36,269 nucleotides of DNA from an uncultured Luminiphilus sp. GTDB taxonomy: Bacteria > Pseudomonadota > Gammaproteobacteria > Pseudomonadales > Halieaceae. Position numbers and translations under genes: made by a program. Below the pieces are notes generated by a model. It was not told the origin of the DNA. It saw only the letters and a program-made list of their open reading frames with translations, and did no database searches. This document shows positions 26,210 through 36,260 of this stretch, one piece after another. Within the stretch, counting starts at the first letter, position 1, and every line of letters starts with the position of its first letter. The stretch lies in NCBI GenBank assembly GCA_905479205.1, contig CAJQLP010000110.1, positions 1 through 36,269 of the forward strand, in the 5' to 3' direction.

Positions 26210-26848
26210 ATGCAGAGAGAACACGACCCTGCGGTGATAACCGCCGTCACAGCAGCGCTCGAAGCCAGTGTTAACCGAGCACTCGCCCTTGCGCCGGTCG
26301 CAAGTCGCGAGCTAGCCGAGATGGCTGACACGGTGCTGGCCATAGAGTGCACGGCGCCCGTAATAACTGTTTATATCACCATCACCTCAATGGGTACGCT
26401 GCAGGTCAGTAGTTACTCCGAAGCCAAATCTAGTACGCGTGTTAGGGGTGCATTTGAAGACTTTCTAACACTCGCAACCGCTGATGATCCGGCCGCAACG
26501 TTAATCAACAGTGATCTTGAGATCGTTGGCAATACTGCACCACTGCTAGCCCTGCAGCAGATCGTTACCCACATGGATCTCGATTGGGAGGCGCCACTAG
26601 TAGATGTACTCGGTGACGTGGCCGGCCATCAGTTAGCGCAACTATTACGCGGAACTTTCAGTTGGGGCAAGGATGCCAGTAAAAGCCTGCGTCGCCAGCT
26701 GTCGGAGTTTATCCTTGAAGAGGGACGACTCTCTCCACCTGCAGCTGAACTCGATGCCTTTTATGATGATGTTCAGAATTTAGCGCTGCGAGTCGACCGA
26801 TTGCAGTCAAGGCTTAAGCGCTTCGCGCAAAAAGTTGGTGCGCGCTAA
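26210..26848 (+). CDS. ubiJ: Ubiquinone biosynthesis accessory factor UbiJ (SCP2-like)
   Basis: 212 aa; SCP2-like profile ([28 protein letters not shown]...[13 protein letters not shown]); located between ubiE and ubiB. Confidence 0.9.
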   Translation: MQREHDPAVITAVTAALEASVNRALALAPVASRELAEMADTVLAIECTAPVITVYITITSMGTLQVSSYSEAKSSTRVRGAFEDFLTLATADDPAATLINSDLEIVGNTAPLLALQQIVTHMDLDWEAPLVDVLGDVAGHQLAQLLRGTFSWGKDASKSLRRQLSEFILEEGRLSPPAAELDAFYDDVQNLALRVDRLQSRLKRFAQKVGAR

Positions 26849-26850
26849 TC

Positions 26851-28419
26851 GTGCTGCCACGCCTATTCGCTGTTTACCGCACGGTTTGTCGGTACCGCCT
26901 CGACACGTTACTACCTAATGAGCGTCGCCCCTGGCCCCTGCGCTTATTAATTGCCTTGTGTCCCGTTAGACAGGTCGATACGAGTCAAGCCAGAGGACGG
27001 CGGCTTCGTGAAGCTCTAGAAGCGCTGGGCCCTGTGTTCATCAAATTTGGTCAGCTGTTATCCACTCGCAGAGATTTACTGCCCGATGATATCGCCGACG
27101 AGTTAGCGCTTTTGCAGGATCAAGTACCGCCTTTTTCGACCGCAGAAGCCGTAGCACTGATCGAACAATCGCTAGGGTCCAGCATCGATACCCTCTTTTC
27201 TGAGTTTGAACACGCGCCACTCGCTGCGGCGTCAGTTGCACAAGTCCACGCCGCCGTATTGCCTACTGGCGAGAGCGTTGTGGTCAAAGTACTGCGACCT
27301 GGGATAGAAAGCACTATTCGCGCAGATCTCGCACTCATCAAGCAGCTTGCCTTTTGGTTGGGAAAAACCCTCAAAGACGGCCGTAGGCTCCGTCCTTCAG
27401 AAGTAGCCGCTGACTATGAACGAACGTTACTCGATGAGCTCGACCTCCGCAGAGAGGCCGGCAATGCATCGCAATTGCGACGGAACTTTCTCGGCTCTGG
27501 ACTGGTTTACGTACCCGAAGTGCATTGGCCGCTAGTGACTACCAGTGTCATGGTATCCGAACGCATAAACGGCATACCCGTCAGCGACATAGCGGCCCTT
27601 AATGCTCGGGGTGTCGATATGAAGCTGCTCGCTGAACGCGGCGTTGAAATTTTCTTCACGCAAGTGTTTCGCGATAGCTTCTTTCACGCTGATATGCACC
27701 CCGGCAATATTTTTGTAGACGCGTCGAACCCCGCGGATCCCACATATCTGGCTGTTGACTGCGCCATCGTAGGCCAGCTAGACGAATCAGATCTGTATTA
27801 CTTGGCGCGCAACTTGCTCGCTATTTTCAAGCAAGATTACCGACTGGTGGCAAAACTGCACGTGGAGTGTGGCTGGGTTCCGCCAGAAACGCCGGTAGCC
27901 GAATTTGAAGCCGCTATGCGCACACTGTGTGAGCCGGTATTTGAGCGTCCCCTCGGTGAAATATCTTTTGGCCACATGTTAGTCACACTGTTTAGAACGG
28001 CCGGGCGCTTCAATATGGAAGTTCAACCACAGTTGGTTTTACTCCAAAAGACATTGCTCAATATCGAGGGACTAGGAAGGCAGCTCTACCCTGAGCTCAG
28101 CCTCTGGGACACTGCACAGCCCTATCTAGAGCGATGGCTCGCTGAACGCTATGCCCCACAAACGGTTCTTAAGCGTCTGCAAGCGGATGCACCTGCATGG
28201 CTAGAGACCCTGCCTATGATTCCCGATCTGGTTTTTTCAAGACTCAAAGCCTCTGCACCCGTGCGCGAAGTCAAGCAAACTCACACGCTCTGGACCGCGG
28301 CGGGTACACTAGGAGCTGCGAGTGCAGTGATTGCCACAGCAATGACGCCCACGCTCCCATGGGTTGCAGGTGCTGGCGCCGCATTATTTGCACTTGCTCT
28401 GCTCAAACACCGCTCTTAA
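26851..28419 (+). CDS. ubiB: Ubiquinone biosynthesis atypical kinase UbiB
   Basis: 522 aa; [52 protein letters not shown]-terminal hydrophobic segment; GTG start. Confidence 0.96.
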   Translation: MLPRLFAVYRTVCRYRLDTLLPNERRPWPLRLLIALCPVRQVDTSQARGRRLREALEALGPVFIKFGQLLSTRRDLLPDDIADELALLQDQVPPFSTAEAVALIEQSLGSSIDTLFSEFEHAPLAAASVAQVHAAVLPTGESVVVKVLRPGIESTIRADLALIKQLAFWLGKTLKDGRRLRPSEVAADYERTLLDELDLRREAGNASQLRRNFLGSGLVYVPEVHWPLVTTSVMVSERINGIPVSDIAALNARGVDMKLLAERGVEIFFTQVFRDSFFHADMHPGNIFVDASNPADPTYLAVDCAIVGQLDESDLYYLARNLLAIFKQDYRLVAKLHVECGWVPPETPVAEFEAAMRTLCEPVFERPLGEISFGHMLVTLFRTAGRFNMEVQPQLVLLQKTLLNIEGLGRQLYPELSLWDTAQPYLERWLAERYAPQTVLKRLQADAPAWLETLPMIPDLVFSRLKASAPVREVKQTHTLWTAAGTLGAASAVIATAMTPTLPWVAGAGAALFALALLKHRS

Positions 28420-28441
28420 ATAGCTCTGGCATAATGTAGCA

Positions 28442-28816
28442 ATGATGATCGACCCGAATACACCAACAACAATGAGTCCCCGCTGGAATGCGGATGGGCT
28501 AATACCTGCTATCGCACAAGATGCGAGTACAGGCGAAGTGCTGATGATGGCCTGGATGAACGCAGAGTCCTTGGCACTCACACTCGCAGAACAGCGCGCT
28601 GTTTATTGGTCACGATCGCGAAGTGAAGTCTGGCGAAAAGGCGAAACGTCGGGTAACGTTCAAGAACTTGTAGGCATCAGCCTCGATTGTGACGGCGACA
28701 CGCTGCTATTAAAAGTACATCAAATTGGTGGGGCAGCCTGTCATACAGGACGTAAGCATTGCTTTTTTTATCGGCCGCTAGGCGATAGCTGGATCTTGGA
28801 AGAGGAGCCCTCATGA
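28442..28816 (+). CDS. hisI: Phosphoribosyl-AMP cyclohydrolase
   Basis: 124 aa; [44 protein letters not shown]. Confidence 0.96.
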   Translation: MMIDPNTPTTMSPRWNADGLIPAIAQDASTGEVLMMAWMNAESLALTLAEQRAVYWSRSRSEVWRKGETSGNVQELVGISLDCDGDTLLLKVHQIGGAACHTGRKHCFFYRPLGDSWILEEEPS

Positions 28817-29166
28817 GCGATATTCTTACCGCGCTGAATACAATCCTTGAGCAGCGTAAGTCATCGGCAGCCGACAGCTCCTACGTTGCCTCACTGTATG
28901 ATCAAGGTCTGAACAAGATTCTTGAAAAGATTGGCGAGGAAGCCACCGAGGTAATTTTGGCCGCCAAGGATCTGGAAGCCCAGTCCAGCGATGCTGCACA
29001 GCGTGCCTTGGCTGGCGAAGTGGCAGACCTGTGGTTTCACTCCATGGTGATGCTCGCGCATCTCGATATGAACCCAGACGCGGTTACTGATATTTTAAAA
29101 GAACGCTTTGGCCTGTCTGGATTAGAAGAAAAAGCCGCCCGAACAGGGCATAATACTCCGCCTTAA
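28813..29166 (+). CDS. hisE: Phosphoribosyl-ATP pyrophosphatase
   Basis: 117 aa; [35 protein letters not shown] overlap with hisI. Confidence 0.95.
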   Translation: MSDILTALNTILEQRKSSAADSSYVASLYDQGLNKILEKIGEEATEVILAAKDLEAQSSDAAQRALAGEVADLWFHSMVMLAHLDMNPDAVTDILKERFGLSGLEEKAARTGHNTPP

Positions 29167-29267
29167 ATGCTCCGCCCTTAAAGGGTACTAGCAACACTGG
29201 GGTGAGTTTTAAAAGTTAACGTGGCAGCCCTATAGCTGACACATCTAACAGCAATCGAGGAGTTTTT

Positions 29268-29525
29268 ATGCTCGGCGGAATCAGTATTTGGCAACTGCTC
29301 ATTATTTTAGCGATCGTCGTGATGCTTTTTGGCACCTCACGCCTCAAGAATATTGGCAGCGATCTCGGCACAGCGATTAAAGGCTTTAAAAGCAGTATAA
29401 AAGATGACGCCGATAAAGCTGGCGAAGACGGTGCTGACAGTGCTGACAGCACCGTTCAAACTCGTGAGCAGGCCGATGACAAAAACGGCAGTGACAGCGG
29501 CAACGACAACGACAAAAAAGCTTGA
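29268..29525 (+). CDS. tatA: Sec-independent protein translocase TatA
   Basis: 85 aa; single [27 protein letters not shown]. Confidence 0.95.
   Translation: MLGGISIWQLLIILAIVVMLFGTSRLKNIGSDLGTAIKGFKSSIKDDADKAGEDGADSADSTVQTREQADDKNGSDSGNDNDKKA
29430..29453 (+). repeat. Two perfect 9-bp repeats (GTGCTGACA) inside an inverted repeat, in the tatA linker
   Basis: GGTGCTG (29430-29436) pairs with CAGCACC (29447-29453); direct copies at 29431-29439 and 29440-29448. Confidence 0.75.
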
Positions 29526-29552
29526 AGCTAACGATCTCGCGGAGATTGACGC

Positions 29553-29996
29553 ATGTTTGATATGGGCTTCTCCGAATTGCTGCTGGTCGGCATTGTTGGT
29601 CTGCTTGTCATTGGTCCGGAGCGACTACCAGGTGCAATTCGCACAACCATGGTATGGGTGAATCGCATTCGCCGTAGCTTCAACGAAGTGCGGGCAGATG
29701 TTGAAAGAGAGCTTCATAACGACGCCGTGATGAAAGAGCTGCGCGATAATGCCAGTGCTCTGAAAGAGGATGTCGCCTCGATAACAGAGCCTGTGCAGTC
29801 GCAACTCAGCCAAATAGGCGGCGAGTTACGTCACGACCTACATAACGATCTGCACAACGACCTAAGCACTATTGGAACACCCGTCGAGCATACCGATACG
29901 GTGGCGCCCTCACCAGCGAGCTCGCAAACTAACGCACCGAAACCCGATGCTGAGTCTGATGCGAATCCCGGCAATAGTGAGAAAACACTAACGTGA
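29553..29996 (+). CDS. tatB: Sec-independent protein translocase TatB
   Basis: MFDMGFSELLLVGIVGLLVIGPERLPGAIRT; long acidic/polar tail. Confidence 0.95.
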   Translation: MFDMGFSELLLVGIVGLLVIGPERLPGAIRTTMVWVNRIRRSFNEVRADVERELHNDAVMKELRDNASALKEDVASITEPVQSQLSQIGGELRHDLHNDLHNDLSTIGTPVEHTDTVAPSPASSQTNAPKPDAESDANPGNSEKTLT

Positions 29997-30748
29997 CAGA
30001 GAGCCTGGAAGATAACCCGCAGCCACTAGTGGCCCACCTTACCGAGCTGCGCGACCGCCTGCTCAGAGCGATACTATCTGTTTTGGTGATCTTTATTTGC
30101 TTGTTTCCTTTTTCAAATGAAATTTATACTTTTATCTCTGAACCTCTGAGAGCCTTGCTACCCGAAGGCTCAAGTATGATCGCCACGGAAGTCGCATCGC
30201 CCTTCTTAACGCCATTTAAACTGACCTTAGTCATGTCAATATTTGTGGCGATACCCGTAATCCTTTATCAAATTTGGTCGTTTGTCGCGCCGGGGATGTA
30301 CCGACAGGAGAAACGTATCGCTTTTCCGTTGCTCGCATCATCCGTATTACTTTTTTACGCTGGGGCATCCTTTGCCTACTTCGTTGTTTTCCCACTGATA
30401 TTTGCTTTCTTTACCAGCGTGGGACCGACCGACGTCGCCGTCATGACAGACATCAATCGCTATTTAGATTTTGTGCTGAAGTTGTTTTTTGCCTTTGGAA
30501 TCGCCTTTGAAATTCCTATCGCAGCAGTCATTCTTATCTGGAGCGGCGTAACGACACCCGACGCACTCGCCAAAAAACGGCCTTACATTATCGTAGGGTG
30601 CTTTATTTTCGGCATGTTGCTGACGCCTCCAGACGTCATCTCCCAATCATTACTCGCAGTCCCTATGTGGATGCTTTTCGAGGTCGGGGTGTTCTTTGGT
30701 CGCATAATCGAAAAGCGACGCCAATCCAGTAATGGATCACCGACTTGA
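29993..30748 (+). CDS. tatC: Sec-independent protein translocase TatC
   Basis: 251 aa; multi-TM, LVAHLTELRDRLLRAI, FVAPGMYRQEKR, LTPPDVISQ; GTG start in GTGA overlap with tatB. Confidence 0.96.
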   Translation: MTESLEDNPQPLVAHLTELRDRLLRAILSVLVIFICLFPFSNEIYTFISEPLRALLPEGSSMIATEVASPFLTPFKLTLVMSIFVAIPVILYQIWSFVAPGMYRQEKRIAFPLLASSVLLFYAGASFAYFVVFPLIFAFFTSVGPTDVAVMTDINRYLDFVLKLFFAFGIAFEIPIAAVILIWSGVTTPDALAKKRPYIIVGCFIFGMLLTPPDVISQSLLAVPMWMLFEVGVFFGRIIEKRRQSSNGSPT

Positions 30749-30863
30749 GAGAACTATGGGGCCGGCGCGCTCAAGATCCCCTATCATCACCAGATCGGCC
30801 TAACGCATACAAAGATCGCCTCAAAGCGAGCATCGATTACCCACCCAAAGGATCTCACTACTT

Positions 30864-32648
30864 TTGACCGACACCGACACGGCAACACCCCCAACATCGA
30901 GGAACTTTGGTCCTTTAAAGCAGCTACTGCGCTTTCTTTGGCCGCATAAGTGGCGACTGATTGGCGCTTCGACAGCTTTGATCTTTACAGCAATGGCGCA
31001 GCTCTCCCTCGGTTATGGCGTACGCTTGCTAATTGATGAGGGTTTCTCTGGTACCGATGATTCAGGCTTAAAACAAGCCGTTGCGTTCATGATGATTGTC
31101 GGTTGCGCCATGGCAATAGGAGCCATGATTCGTTTCTATTTAGTGACATGGCTGGGTGAGCGCGTTAGTGCAGATTTACGCAGCGCAGCATTTAAGAATC
31201 TGGTGCGTCTCCAACCGAGCTATTTCGAGAGTAACGAAGCCGGCGAAATCATGTCGCGTTTAACGACTGACACCACGTTACTGCAGTCGCTCATCGGATC
31301 GTCAGTCAGTATGGCCGCGCGTAATGCTCTGTCACTGGTGGGTGCCCTCACCATGATGATCATCACCAACTTCAAGCTCAGTTTGATCATATTGTTCGTC
31401 GTCCCGCTAACAATTGTACCGATCATGATTTTCGGTCGACGCGTGCGAAAGCTATCGAATGAGTCCCAGCAAAGTATCGCCGAAGTAGGAAGTCGCGCGG
31501 GAGAGGTGCTGCAGGCCATCAAGGTGGTACAGAGTTACAACCGAGAGGGTATGGAGCAACGCTCCTTTGATCGCAGTGTTGAGGTGGCTTTTCAGGTCGC
31601 CAAGCGCCGAATTCGCCAACGCACAATACTAACGGGCGTCGCCATATCACTTCTGCTCTCAGGCTTAGTGGGCATGATGTGGTCTGGTGGGCAAGACGTT
31701 ATACAAGGTCGCATGAGTGGCGGTGAACTCGGCGCCTTTGTCTTCTATGCGGTAATTCTTGGAAGCGCCTTCGCGACCTTATCGGAGGTTTGGGGTGATC
31801 TTCAGCGGGCAGCAGGTGCTGCCGAGCGATTACTCGAGCTCATGGGAGAGCGCAGTACGACCAAAGATACCGGCACAAGTCCAGCGCCCATGCGCCAAGC
31901 CATTCGTTTCGATGATATTCAATTCGCCTACCCTAGCCGACCCAGCAGCCTTGCGTTAAACGACTTCAAGCTCAGTGTCGCGCCCGGCCAATCACTCGCG
32001 CTGGTCGGTCCATCAGGCGCAGGCAAGTCCACCGTTTTTGAGCTCTTACAGCGTTTCCATGATCCCGCGGCAGGCGCAGTCTATTACGGTGATGTCGATA
32101 TCCGCGCTATCTCGCTCACTGAGTGGCGGGATAAAGCAGCGCTTGTCCCCCAAAGCCCTGTTTTGTTTAGCGGCGATATTCGGCACAACATTGCCTACGG
32201 CAATCCAGAAGCGAGCGATGATCAAATAGAGGCCGCAGCACGAGCAGCTCACGCCGACGAGTTTATTAGCCAGCTACCTGAAGGGTATAAGAGTCAGCTC
32301 GGCTCTCAAGGAGTGCGGTTATCGGGCGGGCAACGACAGCGACTAGCACTCGCTCGGGCTATACTCAACGACCCAGAGATTCTGCTACTTGACGAAGCAA
32401 CCAGCGCTCTCGATACCGAAAGTGAGTACTACGTGCAGCAAGCACTCACCGAAGTCATGCGTGATCGAACCACAATCATCATCGCGCATCGCTTATCGAC
32501 TATTATCAATGCCGATGTCATTGCGGTGATGGAAAAAGGTCGAATCATCGCGACCGGCACTCACACCGAATTGCTTGAGAGCTGCCCACTCTATGCGCGG
32601 CTTGCAAGCCTTCAGTTTGACGAGCGGAAACTCGAGTCACAGGCATAA
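30864..32648 (+). CDS. MsbA/LmrA-like ABC exporter (fused permease-ATPase)
   Basis: 594 aa, TTG start; ABC TM domain, Walker A GPSGAGKST, signature LSGGQRQRLALARAIL, Walker B ILLLDEATSALD. Confidence 0.92.
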   Translation: MTDTDTATPPTSRNFGPLKQLLRFLWPHKWRLIGASTALIFTAMAQLSLGYGVRLLIDEGFSGTDDSGLKQAVAFMMIVGCAMAIGAMIRFYLVTWLGERVSADLRSAAFKNLVRLQPSYFESNEAGEIMSRLTTDTTLLQSLIGSSVSMAARNALSLVGALTMMIITNFKLSLIILFVVPLTIVPIMIFGRRVRKLSNESQQSIAEVGSRAGEVLQAIKVVQSYNREGMEQRSFDRSVEVAFQVAKRRIRQRTILTGVAISLLLSGLVGMMWSGGQDVIQGRMSGGELGAFVFYAVILGSAFATLSEVWGDLQRAAGAAERLLELMGERSTTKDTGTSPAPMRQAIRFDDIQFAYPSRPSSLALNDFKLSVAPGQSLALVGPSGAGKSTVFELLQRFHDPAAGAVYYGDVDIRAISLTEWRDKAALVPQSPVLFSGDIRHNIAYGNPEASDDQIEAAARAAHADEFISQLPEGYKSQLGSQGVRLSGGQRQRLALARAILNDPEILLLDEATSALDTESEYYVQQALTEVMRDRTTIIIAHRLSTIINADVIAVMEKGRIIATGTHTELLESCPLYARLASLQFDERKLESQA

Positions 32649-32675
32649 AAAAGCCCGCAGATAGCGGGCTTAAAA
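32648..32675. terminator. Bidirectional intrinsic terminator between ABC exporter and pntB
   Basis: AAGCCCGC-AGATA-GCGGGCTT (32651-32671) flanked by an A-run on the left (U-tract for pntB direction). Confidence 0.8.
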
Positions 32676-32688
32676 TCTCAATTGCTTC

Positions 32689-34050
32689 TCAGCCAGCGAG
32701 CTCACGAACCAACTTGCTGAGTGTTTCTTTTGCATCGCCGAATATCATCCGCGTGTTTTCCTTATAAAACAGTGGATTCTCAATGCCTGCAAAACCCGAT
32801 GCCATTGAGCGTTTAAGGACAAACACCGTTCGCGCATCTGCCACGTTAATCACGGGCATGCCATAAATAGGCGATGACTCAATCTCGCGGGCAGCTGGGT
32901 TGACCACATCGTTCGCGCCGATAACAATCGCGACGTCGACAGACTCCATGCGCGGATTGATTTCATCCATCTCAAGAAGCTGGTCGTAAGGAACATCTGC
33001 CTCTGCAAGCAGAACGTTCATGTGACCGGGCATGCGTCCCGCAACAGGGTGGATGCCAAAATTGACCTCAGCACCATTGGCTTCTAACAAATCTGCAAGT
33101 TCTTTAACAACGTGCTGCGCCTGTGCTACCGCCATTCCGTAGCCGGGGATAATCGCAACATTCGTCGCAGCTTCAAGAATATAGTAGGCGTCCTCAGCAT
33201 TGATCGGCTTGATCTCGCCATCAATTTCGGTCACTTCGTTAGACACGCTGGCAAAACCAGAGAACAGAACATTGCTGAGCGAGCGGTTCATCGCCTTACA
33301 CATGATTTGCGTCAAGATGATGCCCGAAGCACCCACTAATGAACCGGCAACAATGAGTACGTTATTGTCGATTGCAAAGCCCGCCGCACAAGCAGCAAGC
33401 CCTGAATAACTGTTCAATAACGAGATGACCACTGGCATATCGGCACCGCCGATAGGAATGACCACCATAATACCGAACACCAAAGAGAGTCCGATGACCG
33501 CATAGAGCCAAGAGGTATTAGCAGGTTCGATACAAAACATAACCGCACTACCAACCACGCCGGCAATAATCAGTGTGTTAACAATCTGTTGGCCTGTGAA
33601 CGTTATCGCCCCGCTCGCTAGCTTTTCGCTGAGCTTGCCGTATGCAATAAGCGAACCTGTAAGTGTAATGCCGCCGATAAGAATCGACAGAACAATAGTA
33701 ACGAGGGTAAAGGTAGTGGCATCCGGCGCAAGAGCTGCCCAACCCACAAGCAGTGACGCAGCGCCGCCCAGTCCGTTAAAGAGGGCCACCATCTCGGGCA
33801 TGGATGTCATAGCGACTGCACGGGCGGCAATGGCACCAATAGCGCCACCCACGACCATGCCACCCAGAATCCACTGGAACTCAACAATACCCTGATCAAG
33901 TAGAGCAACTACAATGGCTATCAGCATGCCCACGGCGGATATCATGTTGCCCTTGCGAGCCGTCGCAGGGGAACCGAGCATCTTCAGCCCAAAAATGAAG
34001 AGGCCTGAGGCAACGACGTAACCGAGGGAAATCACAACAGAAAAATCCAT
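32689..34050 (-). CDS. pntB: NAD(P) transhydrogenase subunit beta
   Basis: 453 aa; multi-TM then GYGMAVAQAQHVVKELADLLEANGAEVNFGIHPVAGRMPGHMNVLLAEADVPY. Confidence 0.96.
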   Translation of the reverse strand: MDFSVVISLGYVVASGLFIFGLKMLGSPATARKGNMISAVGMLIAIVVALLDQGIVEFQWILGGMVVGGAIGAIAARAVAMTSMPEMVALFNGLGGAASLLVGWAALAPDATTFTLVTIVLSILIGGITLTGSLIAYGKLSEKLASGAITFTGQQIVNTLIIAGVVGSAVMFCIEPANTSWLYAVIGLSLVFGIMVVIPIGGADMPVVISLLNSYSGLAACAAGFAIDNNVLIVAGSLVGASGIILTQIMCKAMNRSLSNVLFSGFASVSNEVTEIDGEIKPINAEDAYYILEAATNVAIIPGYGMAVAQAQHVVKELADLLEANGAEVNFGIHPVAGRMPGHMNVLLAEADVPYDQLLEMDEINPRMESVDVAIVIGANDVVNPAAREIESSPIYGMPVINVADARTVFVLKRSMASGFAGIENPLFYKENTRMIFGDAKETLSKLVRELAG

Positions 34051-34052
34051 GA

Positions 34053-34337
34053 TCAGCCCTCCTTCTTCTTAAAGAAACCCAACATGCGGTCGGTGACCAT
34101 ATAACCACCCACGACGTTGATACTCGCGAGCGCAACGGCCCCTGCACCCAACCACTGGGCCAAGTCCTGGTTGCCGTTACCGGCAATGGCGATAGCACCA
34201 ACTACGGTAATACCAGAGATAGCGTTAGCACCGGACATAAGGGGTGTATGCAGCGTCGCTGGCACTTTATTGATCAACTCGAAGCCAAGAAAAACCGCAA
34301 GCATTAAGATAAATAGGAGATATTCAGCACCGTTCAT
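34053..34337 (-). CDS. pntAB: NAD(P) transhydrogenase alpha subunit, membrane part (PntAB/PntA2)
   Basis: Likely start MNGAEYLLFILMLAVFLGFELINKVPATLHTPLMSGANAISGI; ORF track start 34388 overlaps pntAA. Confidence 0.92.
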   Translation of the reverse strand: MNGAEYLLFILMLAVFLGFELINKVPATLHTPLMSGANAISGITVVGAIAIAGNGNQDLAQWLGAGAVALASINVVGGYMVTDRMLGFFKKKEG

Positions 34338-34338
34338 T

Positions 34339-35481
34339 TCAGCGAGCTCCTTCAACAATGTCTTTAATAGTGGGATGAACGACAGCACCGCCGTGGGTAA
34401 TCACACAGCCGGGCAAAATATCGTTTTCGAGGTCTAAGACGAATTCTTTTGCTTCCTTATCCCAGCTATCCTCGACAAGATTGTATAAATTATTGGCATA
34501 CATCGTTGTGGCATCGCGAGCGACCTCATTGGCCAAATTGCCGGTACCGACAATGGTCACACCACCTACGTTAACAACTTCGTTGGGGACAGAGCCTTCG
34601 ACATTACCACCCGTCTCTGCAGCCATATCAACGATAACGGAGCCTGGTGCCATACCTGCAACCATATCGGCAGTCACCAACACCGGAGGCTTGCGGCCAA
34701 AGACCTGCGCGGTGGTAATGACAACATCGGAATCCGCGATCACATCTTTTTGCGCTTGACGCTGAATCTCAACCTGTTCAGGCGTTAATTCCTGAGCGTA
34801 ACCGTCCTTGGTTTGACCGGTATCGCCCAAATCGATTTCTAAGAACTTTCCGCCGAGTGATTGCACTTGCTCAGCCACTACCGGGCGCGTATCGAAAGCT
34901 GTCACTTTAGCCCCCAACCGCTTAGCGGTTGCAATAGCCTGAAGTCCAGCAACACCGGCACCAATGATGAACACTTTAGCTGGCTTTAACGTGCCCGCGG
35001 GCGTCATCATCATTGGGAAAATTCGCGGTAAGCGCGTGGCAGCAAGCATCACGGCTACATACCCTGCCAAGTTTGCTTGGGAGCTCAGTGCGTCCATCTT
35101 TTGACTGCGCGTGGACCGGGGAATCATCTCCATGCTCACAGCGGTAATGTTATTCGCTGCAAAGGCTTTGATGAGCTCATGCTCGTTAAAAGGATCCAGG
35201 TAGGAGACGTGAATACAGCCGCTCTTTAGTTTCGCAACTTCATCATTCTCGGGCTTTCGTAACCGCAACACCATATCCGCGCTGCCGAGCAACGCGTCAC
35301 GATCGCTCTCAATGACGGCGCCTTGAGCTGTGTATTCATCGTCACTGATGCCGCAGCCCGTTCCAGCTCCGGCTTCAATGATGACATCGGCTCCAAGGTG
35401 AACAAGTTTTTTCACTGTCTCCGGAGTGACGGACGCACGGTTTTCTCCAAGGTGCGTCTCACGGGGAATCGCTAATCGCAT
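34339..35481 (-). CDS. pntAA: NAD(P) transhydrogenase alpha subunit, soluble NAD-binding part (PntAA/PntA1)
   Basis: 380 aa; MRLAIPRETHLGENRASVTPETVKKL, GAGVAGLQAIATAKRLGAKVTAFDTRP. Confidence 0.94.
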   Translation of the reverse strand: MRLAIPRETHLGENRASVTPETVKKLVHLGADVIIEAGAGTGCGISDDEYTAQGAVIESDRDALLGSADMVLRLRKPENDEVAKLKSGCIHVSYLDPFNEHELIKAFAANNITAVSMEMIPRSTRSQKMDALSSQANLAGYVAVMLAATRLPRIFPMMMTPAGTLKPAKVFIIGAGVAGLQAIATAKRLGAKVTAFDTRPVVAEQVQSLGGKFLEIDLGDTGQTKDGYAQELTPEQVEIQRQAQKDVIADSDVVITTAQVFGRKPPVLVTADMVAGMAPGSVIVDMAAETGGNVEGSVPNEVVNVGGVTIVGTGNLANEVARDATTMYANNLYNLVEDSWDKEAKEFVLDLENDILPGCVITHGGAVVHPTIKDIVEGAR

Positions 35482-35600
35482 ATAGGTAAGCCTGACTTAT
35501 TTAGAATTTTGGTGGAAGGAAAGTATACTAAACGGGACCATTTCAGTCTCGCACTTTCTATTGCGTTCTCTTTTCGGTCCTTGCAAATCTAGCCCGCGAT

Positions 35601-36260
35601 CTAGCCGGCCCTAAGTTGCAAGAAGGGGTTCAGCCAACGGTACTGCCATGAAGTAAACTTCAGCGGGGCATCGAGCACGGCGAGACAAATGCATTCTTCG
35701 CCGTCGATTGTAACTGGCATGTGGGTTTCGTTCGCTTGGCGGAAAACAAAGTCCCCAGGGTGATAAGAGCCTCGGTCGTCCGAAAAGCCGCCTTTTAACA
35801 CCAGGGTCATTTCAGAGCCACCATGGTCGTGCTCAGGAATGCTGCCGCCCGCGGCAATCTTGTAGAGCGCAAACTCGTAGGCGCTGTCGCCAGTTTGAAG
35901 AGAGCTAACGCTCAGTGCCCGGGTGACGCGCTTCCACGTAAGCTGAGTGAAATCACCGTTAATAATCCGATTAAGCAGTCCAGGCAGGTCGAATGCTTCG
36001 TGACGTGATGGTTTTTGGGCAAAGCTCAACGGAGCAGGCTCATCGAGCCTCGCCAATACTGACTCAAGCACTGACTCAGAAACCGTGACCGGCGCGAGTT
36101 GCTCCATAAGAACGCCACCAATAGTCTGGAGTTGCTCGGCGGACCGTCGGCAGTTGTCACAGTAGTTAAGGTGGGCCGAAATGCAGGCGGCCTGCGCCAC
36201 GGGCAAGGTGCCTGCAGCAAAATCTGTGATGAAATCTGTAGTTGGGTGGTGCTTTACCAT
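35601..36260 (-). CDS. chrR: ChrR-family anti-ECF-sigma factor (zinc ASD plus cupin)
   Basis: 219 aa; N-terminal HLNYCDNCRRSAEQL zinc motif; C-terminal cupin IPEHDHGGSEMTLVLKGGFSDDRGSYHPGDFVFRQANETHMP. Confidence 0.9.
   Translation of the reverse strand: MVKHHPTTDFITDFAAGTLPVAQAACISAHLNYCDNCRRSAEQLQTIGGVLMEQLAPVTVSESVLESVLARLDEPAPLSFAQKPSRHEAFDLPGLLNRIINGDFTQLTWKRVTRALSVSSLQTGDSAYEFALYKIAAGGSIPEHDHGGSEMTLVLKGGFSDDRGSYHPGDFVFRQANETHMPVTIDGEECICLAVLDAPLKFTSWQYRWLNPFLQLRAG

Noticed and set aside
29156-29182. Near-duplicate CTCCGCCTTAAA / CTCCGCCCTTAAA at the hisE stop
   Set aside because: Only two short imperfect copies with no array or terminal structure; most likely a local duplication or chance.
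34053-35481. Alpha subunit of transhydrogenase split into two genes
   Set aside because: Looks like a frameshift versus E. coli PntA, but the PntAA/PntAB/PntB three-gene form is well known and both genes have clean starts and stops.
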